DNA of 64,000 nucleotides, taken from NCBI GenBank assembly GCA_040905865.1, contig JBBDQU010000070.1, forward strand, positions 1-64,000. Reading direction: 5' to 3'. This DNA comes from Alphaproteobacteria bacterium. Lineage in GTDB: Bacteria; Pseudomonadota; Alphaproteobacteria; UBA8366; GCA-2717185. Of the stretch, positions 34,853-43,895 are shown piece by piece (position 1 is the stretch's first letter; each line of letters opens with the position of its first letter). The notes beneath the pieces are model-generated. The model ran no database searches and was not told the origin of the DNA. It was given only the letters and a program-made list of their open reading frames with translations. The position numbers and the translations under genes are program-made.

Positions 34853-36097
34853 ATGGAACATTCGGGAAATAACCTGCGGATCGACGGCGCGCGGCTGTGG
34901 GACAGCCTGATGGAAATGGCCAAAATCGGCGCGACCGAAAAGGGCGGCGTCCGGCGGCTGGCGCTCACGGATCTAGACCGGCAGTCGCGTGACCTGTTCC
35001 GGCGCTGGTGTGAGGACGCGGGCTGCACCGTCACCCATGACGCCATGGGCAACATGTTCGCCAGGCGACCGGGACGCGATGAGTCACGGCCGCCCATTGT
35101 CACCGGCAGCCATCTGGACAGCCAGCCGACCGGCGGAAAATTCGATGGCGCCTATGGTGTTCTTGCGGGGCTGGAAGTCGTGCGGGCACTGAACGACGCC
35201 GGTTTGGAAACCGAGGCACCCATCGAGGTCGCCGTCTGGACCAATGAGGAAGGCAGCCGCTTTGCACCCGCCATGGTGGGATCGGGCGTCCATGCCGGGA
35301 TATTCACACTGGATCAGGCCCATGCCATCGCCGATATGGACGGCAAGACCATGGGCGAGGAACTGGAGCGCATCGGCTACAGGGGTGAAGGCTGCGGCGG
35401 GCGGGAATTCGGCGCCTATTTCGAGGCCCATATCGAGCAGGGCCCCATTCTGGAAGCCGCAAAATTGCCCATCGGCATCGTGACCGGCGCGCAGGCGCAG
35501 CGCTGGTATGAAATCGACGTAACGGGACAGGAAAGTCATGCGGGTCCCACACCGATGGCGGTGCGCAAGGATGCGCTGGTCGGCGCTTCGGCATTGGTCC
35601 TGGCGGTTAACAGAATCGGCCATGACTTCCAGCCCGGCGCCTGCGCGACGGTGGGCATGATCCAGTCCAGCCCGAACAGCCGCAATGTCATCCCCGGCAA
35701 GGTATTTCTGACCGTGGATTTCCGCCATCCCGATGACGGCCGGCTTGCCGAAATGGACAAGGCCTTGCGGCAGTCCGCCGCTGAACTGGCGACAATCCAT
35801 AAAGTGGAAATCGAGGTGACCGAAATATGGTCCTTCGCCGCGACGCATTTCGACCCCAAATGCGTCGCCGCCGTGCGCGCCGGGGCGGAAGCAGCCGGAT
35901 TGGCGTATATGGACATCGTCAGCGGCGCGGGACATGACGCGGTTTACATGGCGCAGGTCGCCCCCGCCGCCATGATCTTCGTCCCCTGTGAGGACGGCAT
36001 CAGCCACAACGAGATCGAAAACGCCACACCGGACGACATCGCCGCCGGCTGCCAGGTCCTGCTGCATGCGATGCTGGAACGCGCCGGCGGACATTGA
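34853..36097 (+). CDS. Zn-dependent amidase/hydantoinase-type M20 hydrolase (N-carbamoyl-L-amino-acid hydrolase/allantoate amidohydrolase)
   Basis: 414 residues. Metal-binding and active-site blocks in order: VTGSHLDSQPTGGKFDGAYG, VWTNEEGSRFAPAMVGSG, FEAHIEQGPILEAA, TGQESHAGPTPMAVRKDAL and the C-terminal GAGHDAVYMAQVAP. This set defines the carbamoylase/ureidoglycolate/allantoate amidohydrolase branch of M20, which releases ammonia and CO2 from N-carbamoyl or ureido groups. ATG 34853 is preceded by a strong GGAGGA, favouring it over an ATG 27 bases upstream. It is cytoplasmic. The substrate is not fixed by context. Confidence 0.93.
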   Translation: MEHSGNNLRIDGARLWDSLMEMAKIGATEKGGVRRLALTDLDRQSRDLFRRWCEDAGCTVTHDAMGNMFARRPGRDESRPPIVTGSHLDSQPTGGKFDGAYGVLAGLEVVRALNDAGLETEAPIEVAVWTNEEGSRFAPAMVGSGVHAGIFTLDQAHAIADMDGKTMGEELERIGYRGEGCGGREFGAYFEAHIEQGPILEAAKLPIGIVTGAQAQRWYEIDVTGQESHAGPTPMAVRKDALVGASALVLAVNRIGHDFQPGACATVGMIQSSPNSRNVIPGKVFLTVDFRHPDDGRLAEMDKALRQSAAELATIHKVEIEVTEIWSFAATHFDPKCVAAVRAGAEAAGLAYMDIVSGAGHDAVYMAQVAPAAMIFVPCEDGISHNEIENATPDDIAAGCQVLLHAMLERAGGH

Positions 36098-36104
36098 CGC
36101 CCCT

Positions 36105-37031
36105 ATGACGCGCCGACGGCTGTTTCTTGGGCTCAAACTTGGCATATCCGCCGTGCTGCTCGGCTGGCTGCTGGTCCGGTTCGACTTCACGCCGGTGCTT
36201 GTCCAATTGCAGGCCATGAAGCCGGTTTGGCTCGCCGCCGCCTTCCTGATGCTGATGCTGCATGGATTTACCAGCGCCTGGCGCTGGTGGGCGATCATGC
36301 GGCGGCAGGGCGACGCACCGGGATACGGACCGACACTGCAATTGTTCTTCATCGGCATGTTCTTCAACCAGACCCTGTCGACGACACTGGGCGGGGATGC
36401 CGCACGGGTCTGGCTGCTGCGCGCGACCGGCGTCTCCACCGGACGTGCGGCGACCGGCGTGGTGCTTGAACGCGCCGCGGGCATGCTGTCGATGATGGCG
36501 CTGATCCCCGCCGCCATCCTCGCCGCGCCGCTGACCGGACAAAAAACCTGGTGGCTGCTGACGGGGGCCGGGGTGGCGCTGGCTGCGATCATCGGGTTCG
36601 GCCCGGCATTGCGCAGCGCCGGGTGGCGATGGCTGCAGGGGCTGGGCTCGTTTCTATACGACGCGCGGCGGGTCCTGCTGTCCCGCGCCGGGATCCCGAT
36701 CCTGCTGTTGTCGCTCGGCATTCATCTGGGCGGCGGACTGACCGTCTGGCTGGTCGCGATGGCGGCGAACGCATCGCCGGGACTGCTGGTCTGCCTGACC
36801 CTTTCGCCGCTGGCGCTGTTGCTGGCAACGCTGCCGATTTCCTTCGGCGGCTGGGGTGTGCGGGAAGCCGTCCTGGTCGGGCTGTTTGTCCCATACGGAA
36901 TCGCCACCGAACAGGCGCTCGGCGTTTCGATCACTCTGGGGCTGCTGGTCATGCTGGCAGGGCTGCCCGGCGGCGCGTTATGGCTTATCCGCGGCCGGAC
37001 GCCGCGTGCAGCGCCCATACCGCCAGGCTGA
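36105..37031 (+). CDS. UPF0104/LPG-synthase-TM family membrane protein (paralogue)
   Basis: 308 residues with about eight membrane segments. It shares with the protein at 22641-23768 the signature FFNQTLSTTLGGDAARVWLLR (shown through GGDAARVW) and the C-terminal PISFGGWGVREAVLVGLF. It starts with a short basic N-terminus (MTRRRLFLGLKLGISAVLL), the normal start for this family. It begins seven bases after the M20 hydrolase and overlaps the convergent ctaA gene by 47 bases. A lipid or polyprenyl-linked substrate flippase role is inferred from the family. Confidence 0.88.
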   Translation: MTRRRLFLGLKLGISAVLLGWLLVRFDFTPVLVQLQAMKPVWLAAAFLMLMLHGFTSAWRWWAIMRRQGDAPGYGPTLQLFFIGMFFNQTLSTTLGGDAARVWLLRATGVSTGRAATGVVLERAAGMLSMMALIPAAILAAPLTGQKTWWLLTGAGVALAAIIGFGPALRSAGWRWLQGLGSFLYDARRVLLSRAGIPILLLSLGIHLGGGLTVWLVAMAANASPGLLVCLTLSPLALLLATLPISFGGWGVREAVLVGLFVPYGIATEQALGVSITLGLLVMLAGLPGGALWLIRGRTPRAAPIPPG

Positions 37032-38016
37032 AGGTCACCGCCGCGCCGGCCTGGTGCAACACCGCCAACGGCAACGGCACCACCAGCAGCAGCGTCGCAA
37101 TGCCAAGGCCGATCTGCAATACCGTCATATGGGCCAGCGCGGTAACCGCGCTGCGAAAAAGCGGATCCGCATTGCGACCGCGCCACCACAGCGATGCAAC
37201 CAGAACCGCGCTGAGATAGGCCAGCATACGGTGATCGAACTGAACTGTCGCAATATTTTCGAATACATTCAGCCAAACCGGCGACATCGACAGCAGACCG
37301 TCCGGCACGAACGAATCGCCCATCAGCGGCCAGGTGTTGTAATCCAGCCCGGCCCGCAACCCCGCCACAAGCCCGCCCGCGAAGGCGGTGACGAAGATCA
37401 CGGCGAGCACCGCCATCGCATGCCCCCGCAAAGGAGAAGGTTCCCGGTTTCGCGGCGCGACAATGTCGAGCGCGACCCAGAGCAGATAGCCCAGGATGAT
37501 GAATGCCAATGCCAGGTGAACTGCCAGTCGGTACTGGCTGACATCGGTGCGGTCGACAAAGCCGCTTTTCACCATCCACCATCCGATCACGCCCTGCAAC
37601 CCGCCCAGAACGAACAGCGCCACCAGATGCGGGATCAGCCCGCGCGGAATCATGCCCCGGATCAGGAACACCACGAACGGCACGGCAAATACCAGTCCGA
37701 TCGACCGTCCCCACAGGCGATGAATGAACTCCCACCAGAAAATCGTCTGGAATTCGGCCAGGGTCATCCCGGCATTGGCGATCCGGTATTCCGGCGTTTC
37801 CCGGTACAGCGCGAAGACCCTGTCCCATTCGGCGTCATTCATCGGCGGCAGGACCCCGATCAGCGGCCGCCATTCCACCATCGACAGGCCGGATTCCGTC
37901 AGCCTTGTTATCGCGCCGATGATCATCATCGCCAGTACCATGGCGGCGCACAGGAACAGCCAGTGCGCAACCGAATGCGGCACGGTTCTTTCGGACCGGA
38001 TTGTGTCTGATCTCAT
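36985..38016 (-). CDS. ctaA: Haem A synthase
   Basis: 343 residues with eight membrane segments. It oxidises the C8 methyl of haem O to give haem A for cytochrome aa3 oxidase, in the inner membrane. Haem-ligand histidines are visible in WWEFIHRLWGRSIG, AVHLALAFIILGYLLW, FDHRMLAYLSAV and LHQAGAAVTFSLAV. No cysteine pair occurs in the first external loop, the mark of the alphaproteobacterial/mitochondrial COX15 type. ATG 38016 is used because the upstream 30 codons give an unlikely leader. The other cox genes are not in the window. The 3' end overlaps the convergent UPF0104 gene. Confidence 0.95.
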   Translation of the reverse strand: MRSDTIRSERTVPHSVAHWLFLCAAMVLAMMIIGAITRLTESGLSMVEWRPLIGVLPPMNDAEWDRVFALYRETPEYRIANAGMTLAEFQTIFWWEFIHRLWGRSIGLVFAVPFVVFLIRGMIPRGLIPHLVALFVLGGLQGVIGWWMVKSGFVDRTDVSQYRLAVHLALAFIILGYLLWVALDIVAPRNREPSPLRGHAMAVLAVIFVTAFAGGLVAGLRAGLDYNTWPLMGDSFVPDGLLSMSPVWLNVFENIATVQFDHRMLAYLSAVLVASLWWRGRNADPLFRSAVTALAHMTVLQIGLGIATLLLVVPLPLAVLHQAGAAVTFSLAVWALHAASGRG

Positions 38017-38119
38017 CTGTCGGTTTCTTCGCGCTGACAATATTTGCAAGATATCAAGATATACGGAATCGCCCGGATCAACCCACGCCGCAAAGCGTCG
38101 CAGCACCCGAAAATATTTT

Positions 38120-38200
38120 CCACTTTTTTGTGTTGTTTTATTTTATAATAACACTAATATGATGTTTAATTAGAAATAACACTGTTTGTTTTGTGTTAAA
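38120..38200 (+). promoter_or_regulatory. Promoter and half-site cluster of the sulfite reductase operon
   Basis: An A/T-rich stretch with a consensus -10 TATAAT at 38144-38149 and no good -35. Four copies of the pentamer GTGTT/AACAC occur at 38130 (forward), 38150 (inverted), 38178 (inverted) and 38193 (forward), two of them inside the direct octamer ATAACACT (38148-38155 and 38176-38183). The weak -35 and repeats suggest activator-dependent control, for example by a LysR-type CysB-like regulator; this is inference. Confidence 0.45.
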
Positions 38201-38274
38201 TAAGCCGCAAAACAGCAAGAACACGAACCCTGGCGCGGATTGGCGCCGCACCAGGCACACAGCGGAGAGAAATT

Positions 38275-38580
38275 ATGACACAGCAGGTCGTAACGGCCAG
38301 CCGCCTTCGGGACGGACGCGCGGTCTACCTGACAGCAGGCGGCACATGGTCGGAAAAAATCGCGGGAAGCCTCGTTTCCACGAGCGAAGACGATAACGCC
38401 GCCATGCTGGCGACGGCGCAGGACGCCGCCGACACGCAGTATATCATCGATCCATACCTCGTTGAGGTCACACTTGATGATGCGTTGCCGCGTCCGGTGA
38501 CGATCCGCGAGCAGATCCGGGCGAATGGTCCGACCGTCGCATACGGTGCAAACTCCAGCGAAATTCGTCGGGTCGCCTGA
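38275..38580 (+). CDS. DUF2849 domain-containing protein
   Basis: 101 residues matching DUF2849, a small alphaproteobacterial protein nearly always found just before cysI. Recognisable parts are the start VVTASRLRDGRAVYLT and the segment IDPYLVEVTLDD near residue 58. No catalytic motif is apparent, and its role (perhaps assembly or electron supply for sulfite reductase) is unknown. It starts an operon with cysI (two-base gap) and DUF934. Confidence 0.92.
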   Translation: MTQQVVTASRLRDGRAVYLTAGGTWSEKIAGSLVSTSEDDNAAMLATAQDAADTQYIIDPYLVEVTLDDALPRPVTIREQIRANGPTVAYGANSSEIRRVA

Positions 38581-38582
38581 AT

Positions 38583-40238
38583 ATGTACAGTTACGACCAG
38601 TACGACACCCGGCTCGTCAACGAGCGGGTTGCCCAGTTTCGCAATCAGGTTACCCGCCGTCTGGACGGCCGGCTGAGCGAAGAGGAATTCCGGCCCTTGC
38701 GGTTGCTGAATGGTCTTTACCTGCAATTGCACGCCTATATGCTTCGGGTCGCCATTCCCTACGGCACGCTCTCCGCGACGCAGATGCGCATGCTGGCCCA
38801 GATCGCCCGGCGCTATGACCGCGGCTACGGCCATTTCACGACCCGCCAGAACATCCAGTATAACTGGCCGAAGCTGGAAGACGCGCCGGATATCCTCGCC
38901 GATCTGGCAAGCGTCGAAATGCACGCCATCCAGACCAGCGGCAACACGATCCGCAATACGACATCGGATCCCTATGCCGGCGTCGCCGCGGAGGAAATCG
39001 AGGACCCCCGGATTTACTGCGAAATCATCCGCCAGTGGTCGACGTTGCACCCGGAATTCACCTTCCTGCCGCGCAAGTTCAAGATCGCCGTCACCGCCTG
39101 CGACAATGACCGCGCCGCGGTAAAGGTCCACGACATCGGAATCGCCATCCGCAGGAACGCCGCCGGCGAGACGGGATTCGAAATCATGGTCGGCGGCGGC
39201 CTTGGCCGCACGCCGATGATTGCCAAGACAATCCGGGAATTCCTGCCAAAGGAACAGCTCCTGTCCTATCTGGAAGCGATCCTGCGGGTCTACAATCTGA
39301 ACGGTCGCCGCGACAACAAGTACAAGGCGCGGATCAAGATCCTGGTGCACGACCTGGGCGCCGACGAATTCCGCCGTCAGGTCGAAGCGGAATGGGAAAA
39401 CCTCCGGGACAAGGGCCCGGATCTTTCCCCGGCGGAAGTGTCGCGCATCGAGGCGTTTTTCGCACTGCCGGACTACGACCCGCCGGGCGACAACCAGCAG
39501 GACTATATCGAACAGCTTCGCGAAAACGCTGCCTTTGCCGAATGGGTGCGTGCCAGCGTCGTCGAACACAAGCAAAACGGCTATGCGATCGTTAACATTT
39601 CGCTGAAGCCGGAAGGCGGTGTTCCGGGCGACGTGACGGCCATCCAGATGGATGCCGTCGCTGCCATGGCAGACGAGTTCAGCCTGTCTGAAATTCGCGT
39701 CACGCATCAGCAGAACCTGGTGCTGCCGCATGTCCGGCAGGGCGACCTGTATGCGTTGTGGGAACAGTTGAAGGCGCAGGGGCTGGCCACCGCGAATATA
39801 GGGCTGATCAGCGATATCATCGCCTGTCCCGGGCTGGATTATTGCAGCCTCGCCACCGCGCGGTCGATCCCGGTGGCGCAACGCATCGCCACGCGGTTCA
39901 GCGACCTGAAGCGCCAGCACGATCTCGGCGAATTGCAGCTCAAGATTTCAGGCTGCATCAATGCCTGCGGCCATCACCATGTCGGCCATATCGGCATTCT
40001 GGGCGTCGACCGGAAAGGCGAGGAGTTTTACCAGATCACCTTGGGCGGTCGGGCCGACGAGAATGCGGCCATCGGCAAGATTATCGGCCGCGCCTTTTCC
40101 ACGGATGAAGTCGTGGACGCCGTGGAAACCATCGTCGACGTTTATGTCGCGCAGCGGCAGGGCAAGGAGCGGTTTATCGACACTTATGAACGGGTCGGAC
40201 AGGCCCCCTTCAAGGAGGCGCTCTATGGCACTGCTTAA
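38583..40238 (+). CDS. cysI: Assimilatory sulfite/nitrite reductase, sirohaem-[4Fe-4S] subunit
   Basis: 551 residues with two nitrite/sulfite reductase ferredoxin-like half-domains and two sirohaem-binding domains. Cluster and sirohaem cysteines lie in CPGLDYCSLATARS and CINACGHHHVGHIGILG (near residues 418 and 460), and the first half has RRYDRGYGHFTTRQNIQ. It reduces sulfite to sulfide in the cytoplasm; the DUF2849/DUF934 context favours sulfite over nitrite. Its stop lies 14 bases inside the following DUF934 gene. Confidence 0.93.
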   Translation: MYSYDQYDTRLVNERVAQFRNQVTRRLDGRLSEEEFRPLRLLNGLYLQLHAYMLRVAIPYGTLSATQMRMLAQIARRYDRGYGHFTTRQNIQYNWPKLEDAPDILADLASVEMHAIQTSGNTIRNTTSDPYAGVAAEEIEDPRIYCEIIRQWSTLHPEFTFLPRKFKIAVTACDNDRAAVKVHDIGIAIRRNAAGETGFEIMVGGGLGRTPMIAKTIREFLPKEQLLSYLEAILRVYNLNGRRDNKYKARIKILVHDLGADEFRRQVEAEWENLRDKGPDLSPAEVSRIEAFFALPDYDPPGDNQQDYIEQLRENAAFAEWVRASVVEHKQNGYAIVNISLKPEGGVPGDVTAIQMDAVAAMADEFSLSEIRVTHQQNLVLPHVRQGDLYALWEQLKAQGLATANIGLISDIIACPGLDYCSLATARSIPVAQRIATRFSDLKRQHDLGELQLKISGCINACGHHHVGHIGILGVDRKGEEFYQITLGGRADENAAIGKIIGRAFSTDEVVDAVETIVDVYVAQRQGKERFIDTYERVGQAPFKEALYGTA

Positions 40239-40725
40239 GGACGGCAAGATTATCGAGGACCGCTGGACGCATCTGGACGACGATTCCGCAGCGCCGGAAG
40301 GCAAACCCGTTACGGTTTCGCTCGCCCGGTGGCGGAATGACAGTGAAAATCTGAAAGCCTCGGGCGCCCCGCTCGGCATTCGCCTGACAGGCGCCGACGA
40401 TGTGGAGGACATCGCCGATGCGCTGGAAAACCTGCAGCTTGTCGCCATCGCGTTTCCGGCCTTTACCGACGGGCGCGGCTATTCCATGGCGCGCATCCTG
40501 CGGGAACGCTACGGGTATGCGGGTGAGATCCGCGCAACGGGCAATGTGCTGTGCGATCAGGCCAGCCTGATGACGCGATGCGGGTTCGACGCCTTCGATC
40601 TGGCGCCGCATGTCTCGGTCGATGACTGGTTCGAGGTATTGTCCCTCGTGGATGTGCAGTATCAGCCGGCGGCGGACCGGCGGCCAACCGCGGCGCAATT
40701 GCGGCACGCGTCCTGTCTTCAATAA
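40225..40725 (+). CDS. DUF934 domain-containing protein
   Basis: 166 residues of DUF934, the regular partner of cysI in alpha- and betaproteobacteria and sometimes called an oxidoreductase probably involved in sulfite reduction. The conserved core is PAFTDGRGYSMARILRERYGY followed by GEIRATGNVLCDQ. No cofactor motif is visible. ATG 40225 has an excellent AAGGAGG six bases upstream, placed inside the end of cysI, so translation is coupled. Confidence 0.93.
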   Translation: MALLKDGKIIEDRWTHLDDDSAAPEGKPVTVSLARWRNDSENLKASGAPLGIRLTGADDVEDIADALENLQLVAIAFPAFTDGRGYSMARILRERYGYAGEIRATGNVLCDQASLMTRCGFDAFDLAPHVSVDDWFEVLSLVDVQYQPAADRRPTAAQLRHASCLQ

Positions 40726-40740
40726 GGTCGATCAGATTCA

Positions 40741-40780
40741 CGTGACTGTCGGATCGCCAGAGGCGATTCCAGCAGTCACG
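40741..40780 (+). terminator. Bidirectional stem-loop between convergent genes
   Basis: CGTGACTG pairs with CAGTCACG at the outer ends, and an inner ATCGCC/GGCGAT stem with one bulge continues the hairpin, spanning exactly 40 bases in the 62-base gap between the DUF934 and J-domain genes. There is no strong T-run. The site is well placed to end both transcripts. Confidence 0.6.
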
Positions 40781-40787
40781 ATCAAAT

Positions 40788-41435
40788 CTAGAATCCAAGC
40801 GTGCGCAGCGTCGCCATGGCCTCGTTGAGCTGGCTCATGCGGCGCGTATCGCCAAAGGCGCTGTCAGGGTGATGGATTGCCGCCAGGGCGCGGAATCGCG
40901 TCTTGATGGCTTCTGGAGACAGTTTGGCATTTGGCGGAAACCCCAGCACGTAAAGCGCGTCCGAACGGGTCTTCACACTGTTGCGCAGCGGGCTGAAGGA
41001 CAGTGACCGGATGATCCCGCGCATGCGGTCCAGTTCCCGCTGCGCTTCCTGAAGCTTCTTTTCCGCCGCCGGGACCGCCGCATTTTCGACCCGAATTGTC
41101 TGTTGCCCCGCGGACATTGCCAGCGCCAGGTTCAGCGCCCGGCGCAGTTCGGGAATCGTATGGCCGGCCGGCAAGCGGACCTGGATGCGTGGTTTGCGCC
41201 GCCATGGCTTGCCCGCGCCGGGACCGGATTTGAGCGTTATCGTCTCGCGATCGTGTTCCGCCGGCTCGCCGGGATCGGCCATGGCCGCAATGGCCTCCGG
41301 CGGTACGACCAGCATGACCGACCGGACCAGGTCGCCGGCGTTGACGCCCCGCCGGGCGGCAAGCGCCTGTACCCGGTCTCGGAACGCGCTGCTGCAGGGA
41401 ATTGCGTAGGATTTCTTCGTGGCCGCCATGGGCAT
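40788..41435 (-). CDS. J-domain-containing protein
   Basis: 215 residues. The J domain is at the extreme C-terminus: ALYVLGFPPNAKLSPEAIKTRF, then FRALAAIHHPDSAFG with the HPD tripeptide that stimulates DnaK ATPase. The N-terminal part begins KKSYAIPCSSAFRDRVQALA and is followed by a basic RKPRIQVRLPAGHTIPELR segment and a coiled-coil-like EKKLQEAQRELDRMRG. I recognise no N-terminal family. It is cytoplasmic and lies 48 bases after pheT on the same strand. The start could be ATG 41435 or 41429. Confidence 0.82.
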   Translation of the reverse strand: MPMAATKKSYAIPCSSAFRDRVQALAARRGVNAGDLVRSVMLVVPPEAIAAMADPGEPAEHDRETITLKSGPGAGKPWRRKPRIQVRLPAGHTIPELRRALNLALAMSAGQQTIRVENAAVPAAEKKLQEAQRELDRMRGIIRSLSFSPLRNSVKTRSDALYVLGFPPNAKLSPEAIKTRFRALAAIHHPDSAFGDTRRMSQLNEAMATLRTLGF

Positions 41436-41460
41436 GTTATTCGACGAGTCGCCATGCCCC

Positions 41461-41482
41461 GTCAACTGCGATTGCAGTTGGC
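41461..41482 (-). terminator. Stem-loop after pheT
   Basis: CAACTGC and GCAGTTG form a perfect 7-base stem with a four-base loop, extended to nine pairs by a G-T and a G-C pair, directly after the pheT stop. No T-run follows, so it may only attenuate transcription into the J-domain gene. Confidence 0.45.
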
Positions 41483-41483
41483 G

Positions 41484-43895
41484 TCAGCTGCGCAGGACGC
41501 CGCCGGTCTGTTTTTCGACGCTCGCCACGATACGGCCGGCCACCGCATCGATTTCCGCCTCGGTCATGGTCGCCTCGGTCGGCTGCAGCGTGACCGAAAC
41601 GGCAATCGACTTGCGACCCGCACCGATCGACGGACCGGTAAAAACGTCAAAAACGCCGACTTCGGTGATCAGCTTGCGTTCCGCTGTACGGATCGCCGTC
41701 AGCAGCTTCGCCGCCGGCATATCATCCGCGACGACGAACGCGAAGTCGCGATTGACCGGCTGGTAGGGCGACGATTGCAGAAGCGGCCTAGCCTTGCCGG
41801 CCTTTGACTTGGGCTGCGGCACCGCATCAAGGAACACCTCGAACGCCGCCACGGGGCCGCGCACACCCATTTCGCGCAGCACGGACGGATGAACCTCGCC
41901 AAACCAGGCAAGCACATTCGGCCCCAGCCGCAGCGCACCTGACCGTCCCGGATGATACCACGCCGGCGCGTCGGGGGTCGCCTGCAGCTTGTCCACCGGC
42001 GCGTTGCACGCGGCCAGCACAGCCAGCGCATCCGCTTTCGCATCGAACGCATCCACGGCCCGCTGCGGTCCGGCCCAGTGGCGCGGGCCCGTCATGCCCG
42101 TGCGAACACCGCCGGCAACCAGACGCTGCCCTTTCGGCTGATCGCTTTCCCAGGCCGCGCCGGTTTCGAACAAAGCCGGATCCGCGATGCCGCGATCCAT
42201 GTTTCGGCCCGCCGCCGCAATCAGATTTGGCAGGATCGAAGGCCGCATGACATCCAGATCGGCGCTGATCGGATTTGCGAGGCGCAGCGAATCCGTCACG
42301 CCGCCGAAATGCCGCGCATCGGCATCGCGCATGAACGACCAGGTTACGGCTTCATGCATGCCCCGACCCGCCAGCACCCGGCGCGCGAAGGATACCTGGC
42401 GCTGCACCGGGGTGATCGCCGGCTGCGACAGCGGCGTATCCGCGCGCAACGGGACCGCCGGTATGCCGTCGAAGCCGCGGACCCGCAGGACTTCCTCGAC
42501 AAGACAGGCCTCGCCTTCCACGTCGAAACGCCAGCTTGGCGGGGCCGCCTCAATCCGGTTTCCGACGATACCGGTTTCAAACCCTAGATCGTCCAGAATT
42601 TTCCGGGCCGCATCCATTTCGACCTCGACGCCGCCCAGCGATGCGATCCGGGCCGGATCGAGCATGATTACCGGCGCCGGCGCCGGTAATTCGCCCGCTA
42701 TTGTCGGGGCGCTGGCCTCACCGCCGCAGATATCCAGAATCATCCGGGCGGCGACTTCCGCGCCCCACAGCGCCGATTCGGGATCGACGCCGCGTTCGAA
42801 CCGGTAGCGCGCATCGGATTCGATGCCGAGCCTGCGCCCGGTCGCCGCCGTGCGGATCGGGTCGAAAAGCGCGACTTCCACGAAGACATCCGTGGTCGCC
42901 TCGGTACAGCCGGAATATTCCCCACCCATGACGCCGCCGATCGCCAGCACGCGGGCGGAATCGGCGATGACCGTCATCGCGCTGTCCAGCGTGTAGTCCC
43001 GCCCGTCCAGCGCCGCGATTTCCTCACCATCCCGCGCGAAGCGCATCGTCAGCGTATCGCCGGTGACCCTGCCGATATCGAAGACATGCAGCGGCCGGCC
43101 CAGATCGAAGGTCACGTAATTCGTGATATCCACGAGCGCCGAAATCGGCCGCAGCCCGATAGCGCGCAGCCGATCCTGCAGCCAGTCCGGGCTGGGTCCG
43201 TTCTTCACCCCGCGAAACGCGCGGCCGACCACCATCGGACAGGCATTGCCGTCTGCGCCAAGGTCGCGAACCCACTGGACGGGGCTGTCGAATGTAACGG
43301 GAACCGAATCGTTCTCATACGGCCAGGGCTTCAGCGTACCGATGCCGCCCGCCGCAAGGTCGCGGGCAATGCCCCGCACGCTGGCGCAATCGGCGCGGTC
43401 CGGGGTCAGGCCGATTTCGATAACCGGATCGTCCATCCCCATATATTCAGCATAGGAGGCGCCGACCGGTGCATCTTCGGGAAGGTCGATGATGCCGTCA
43501 TGGTCGTCGGACAGGCCGAGTTCCCGTTCCGAACACAGCATGCCGGCGGATTCGACGCCGCGCACCTTGGCGACCTTCAGGTCAACCCCGGTGCCGGGGA
43601 TACGGGTCCCCGCCGGGGCAAAGACGCCCTTCATGCCCATCCGCGCATTCGGGGCGCCGCAGACCACCTGCGTGGTTTCGGCGCCGCCCGTATCGACAAC
43701 ACAGACGCGCAGCCGGTCGGCATCCGGGTGCCGATCGCAGGCGATAACATGGCCGATCACGAAGTTTTCGAATCCGGCGGCGCGGTCATGCAGCGACTCA
43801 AGCTCAAGGCCAAGCGATGTCAGCTTGTCCGTGATCTCGTTCAGGGGCGCATCGGTGTCGAGATGATCCTTCAGCCAGGACAGCGTGAACTTCAT
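41484..43895 (-). CDS. pheT: Phenylalanine-tRNA ligase beta subunit
   Basis: 803 residues, the standard length. An N-terminal tRNA-binding (EMAP-like) domain carries [20 protein letters not shown] (residues about 42-61), the B3/B4 editing and B5 domains follow, and the C-terminus is the ferredoxin-like anticodon-binding domain with [18 protein letters not shown]. With PheS it forms the alpha2beta2 enzyme charging tRNA-Phe in the cytoplasm. Its ATG overlaps the pheS stop by four bases. Confidence 0.97.
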   Translation of the reverse strand: MKFTLSWLKDHLDTDAPLNEITDKLTSLGLELESLHDRAAGFENFVIGHVIACDRHPDADRLRVCVVDTGGAETTQVVCGAPNARMGMKGVFAPAGTRIPGTGVDLKVAKVRGVESAGMLCSERELGLSDDHDGIIDLPEDAPVGASYAEYMGMDDPVIEIGLTPDRADCASVRGIARDLAAGGIGTLKPWPYENDSVPVTFDSPVQWVRDLGADGNACPMVVGRAFRGVKNGPSPDWLQDRLRAIGLRPISALVDITNYVTFDLGRPLHVFDIGRVTGDTLTMRFARDGEEIAALDGRDYTLDSAMTVIADSARVLAIGGVMGGEYSGCTEATTDVFVEVALFDPIRTAATGRRLGIESDARYRFERGVDPESALWGAEVAARMILDICGGEASAPTIAGELPAPAPVIMLDPARIASLGGVEVEMDAARKILDDLGFETGIVGNRIEAAPPSWRFDVEGEACLVEEVLRVRGFDGIPAVPLRADTPLSQPAITPVQRQVSFARRVLAGRGMHEAVTWSFMRDADARHFGGVTDSLRLANPISADLDVMRPSILPNLIAAAGRNMDRGIADPALFETGAAWESDQPKGQRLVAGGVRTGMTGPRHWAGPQRAVDAFDAKADALAVLAACNAPVDKLQATPDAPAWYHPGRSGALRLGPNVLAWFGEVHPSVLREMGVRGPVAAFEVFLDAVPQPKSKAGKARPLLQSSPYQPVNRDFAFVVADDMPAAKLLTAIRTAERKLITEVGVFDVFTGPSIGAGRKSIAVSVTLQPTEATMTEAEIDAVAGRIVASVEKQTGGVLRS

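Noticed and set aside
38106-38275. A riboswitch before DUF2849-cysI
   Set aside because: I find half-site repeats and a -10 box but no conserved riboswitch core such as a SAM-binding motif.
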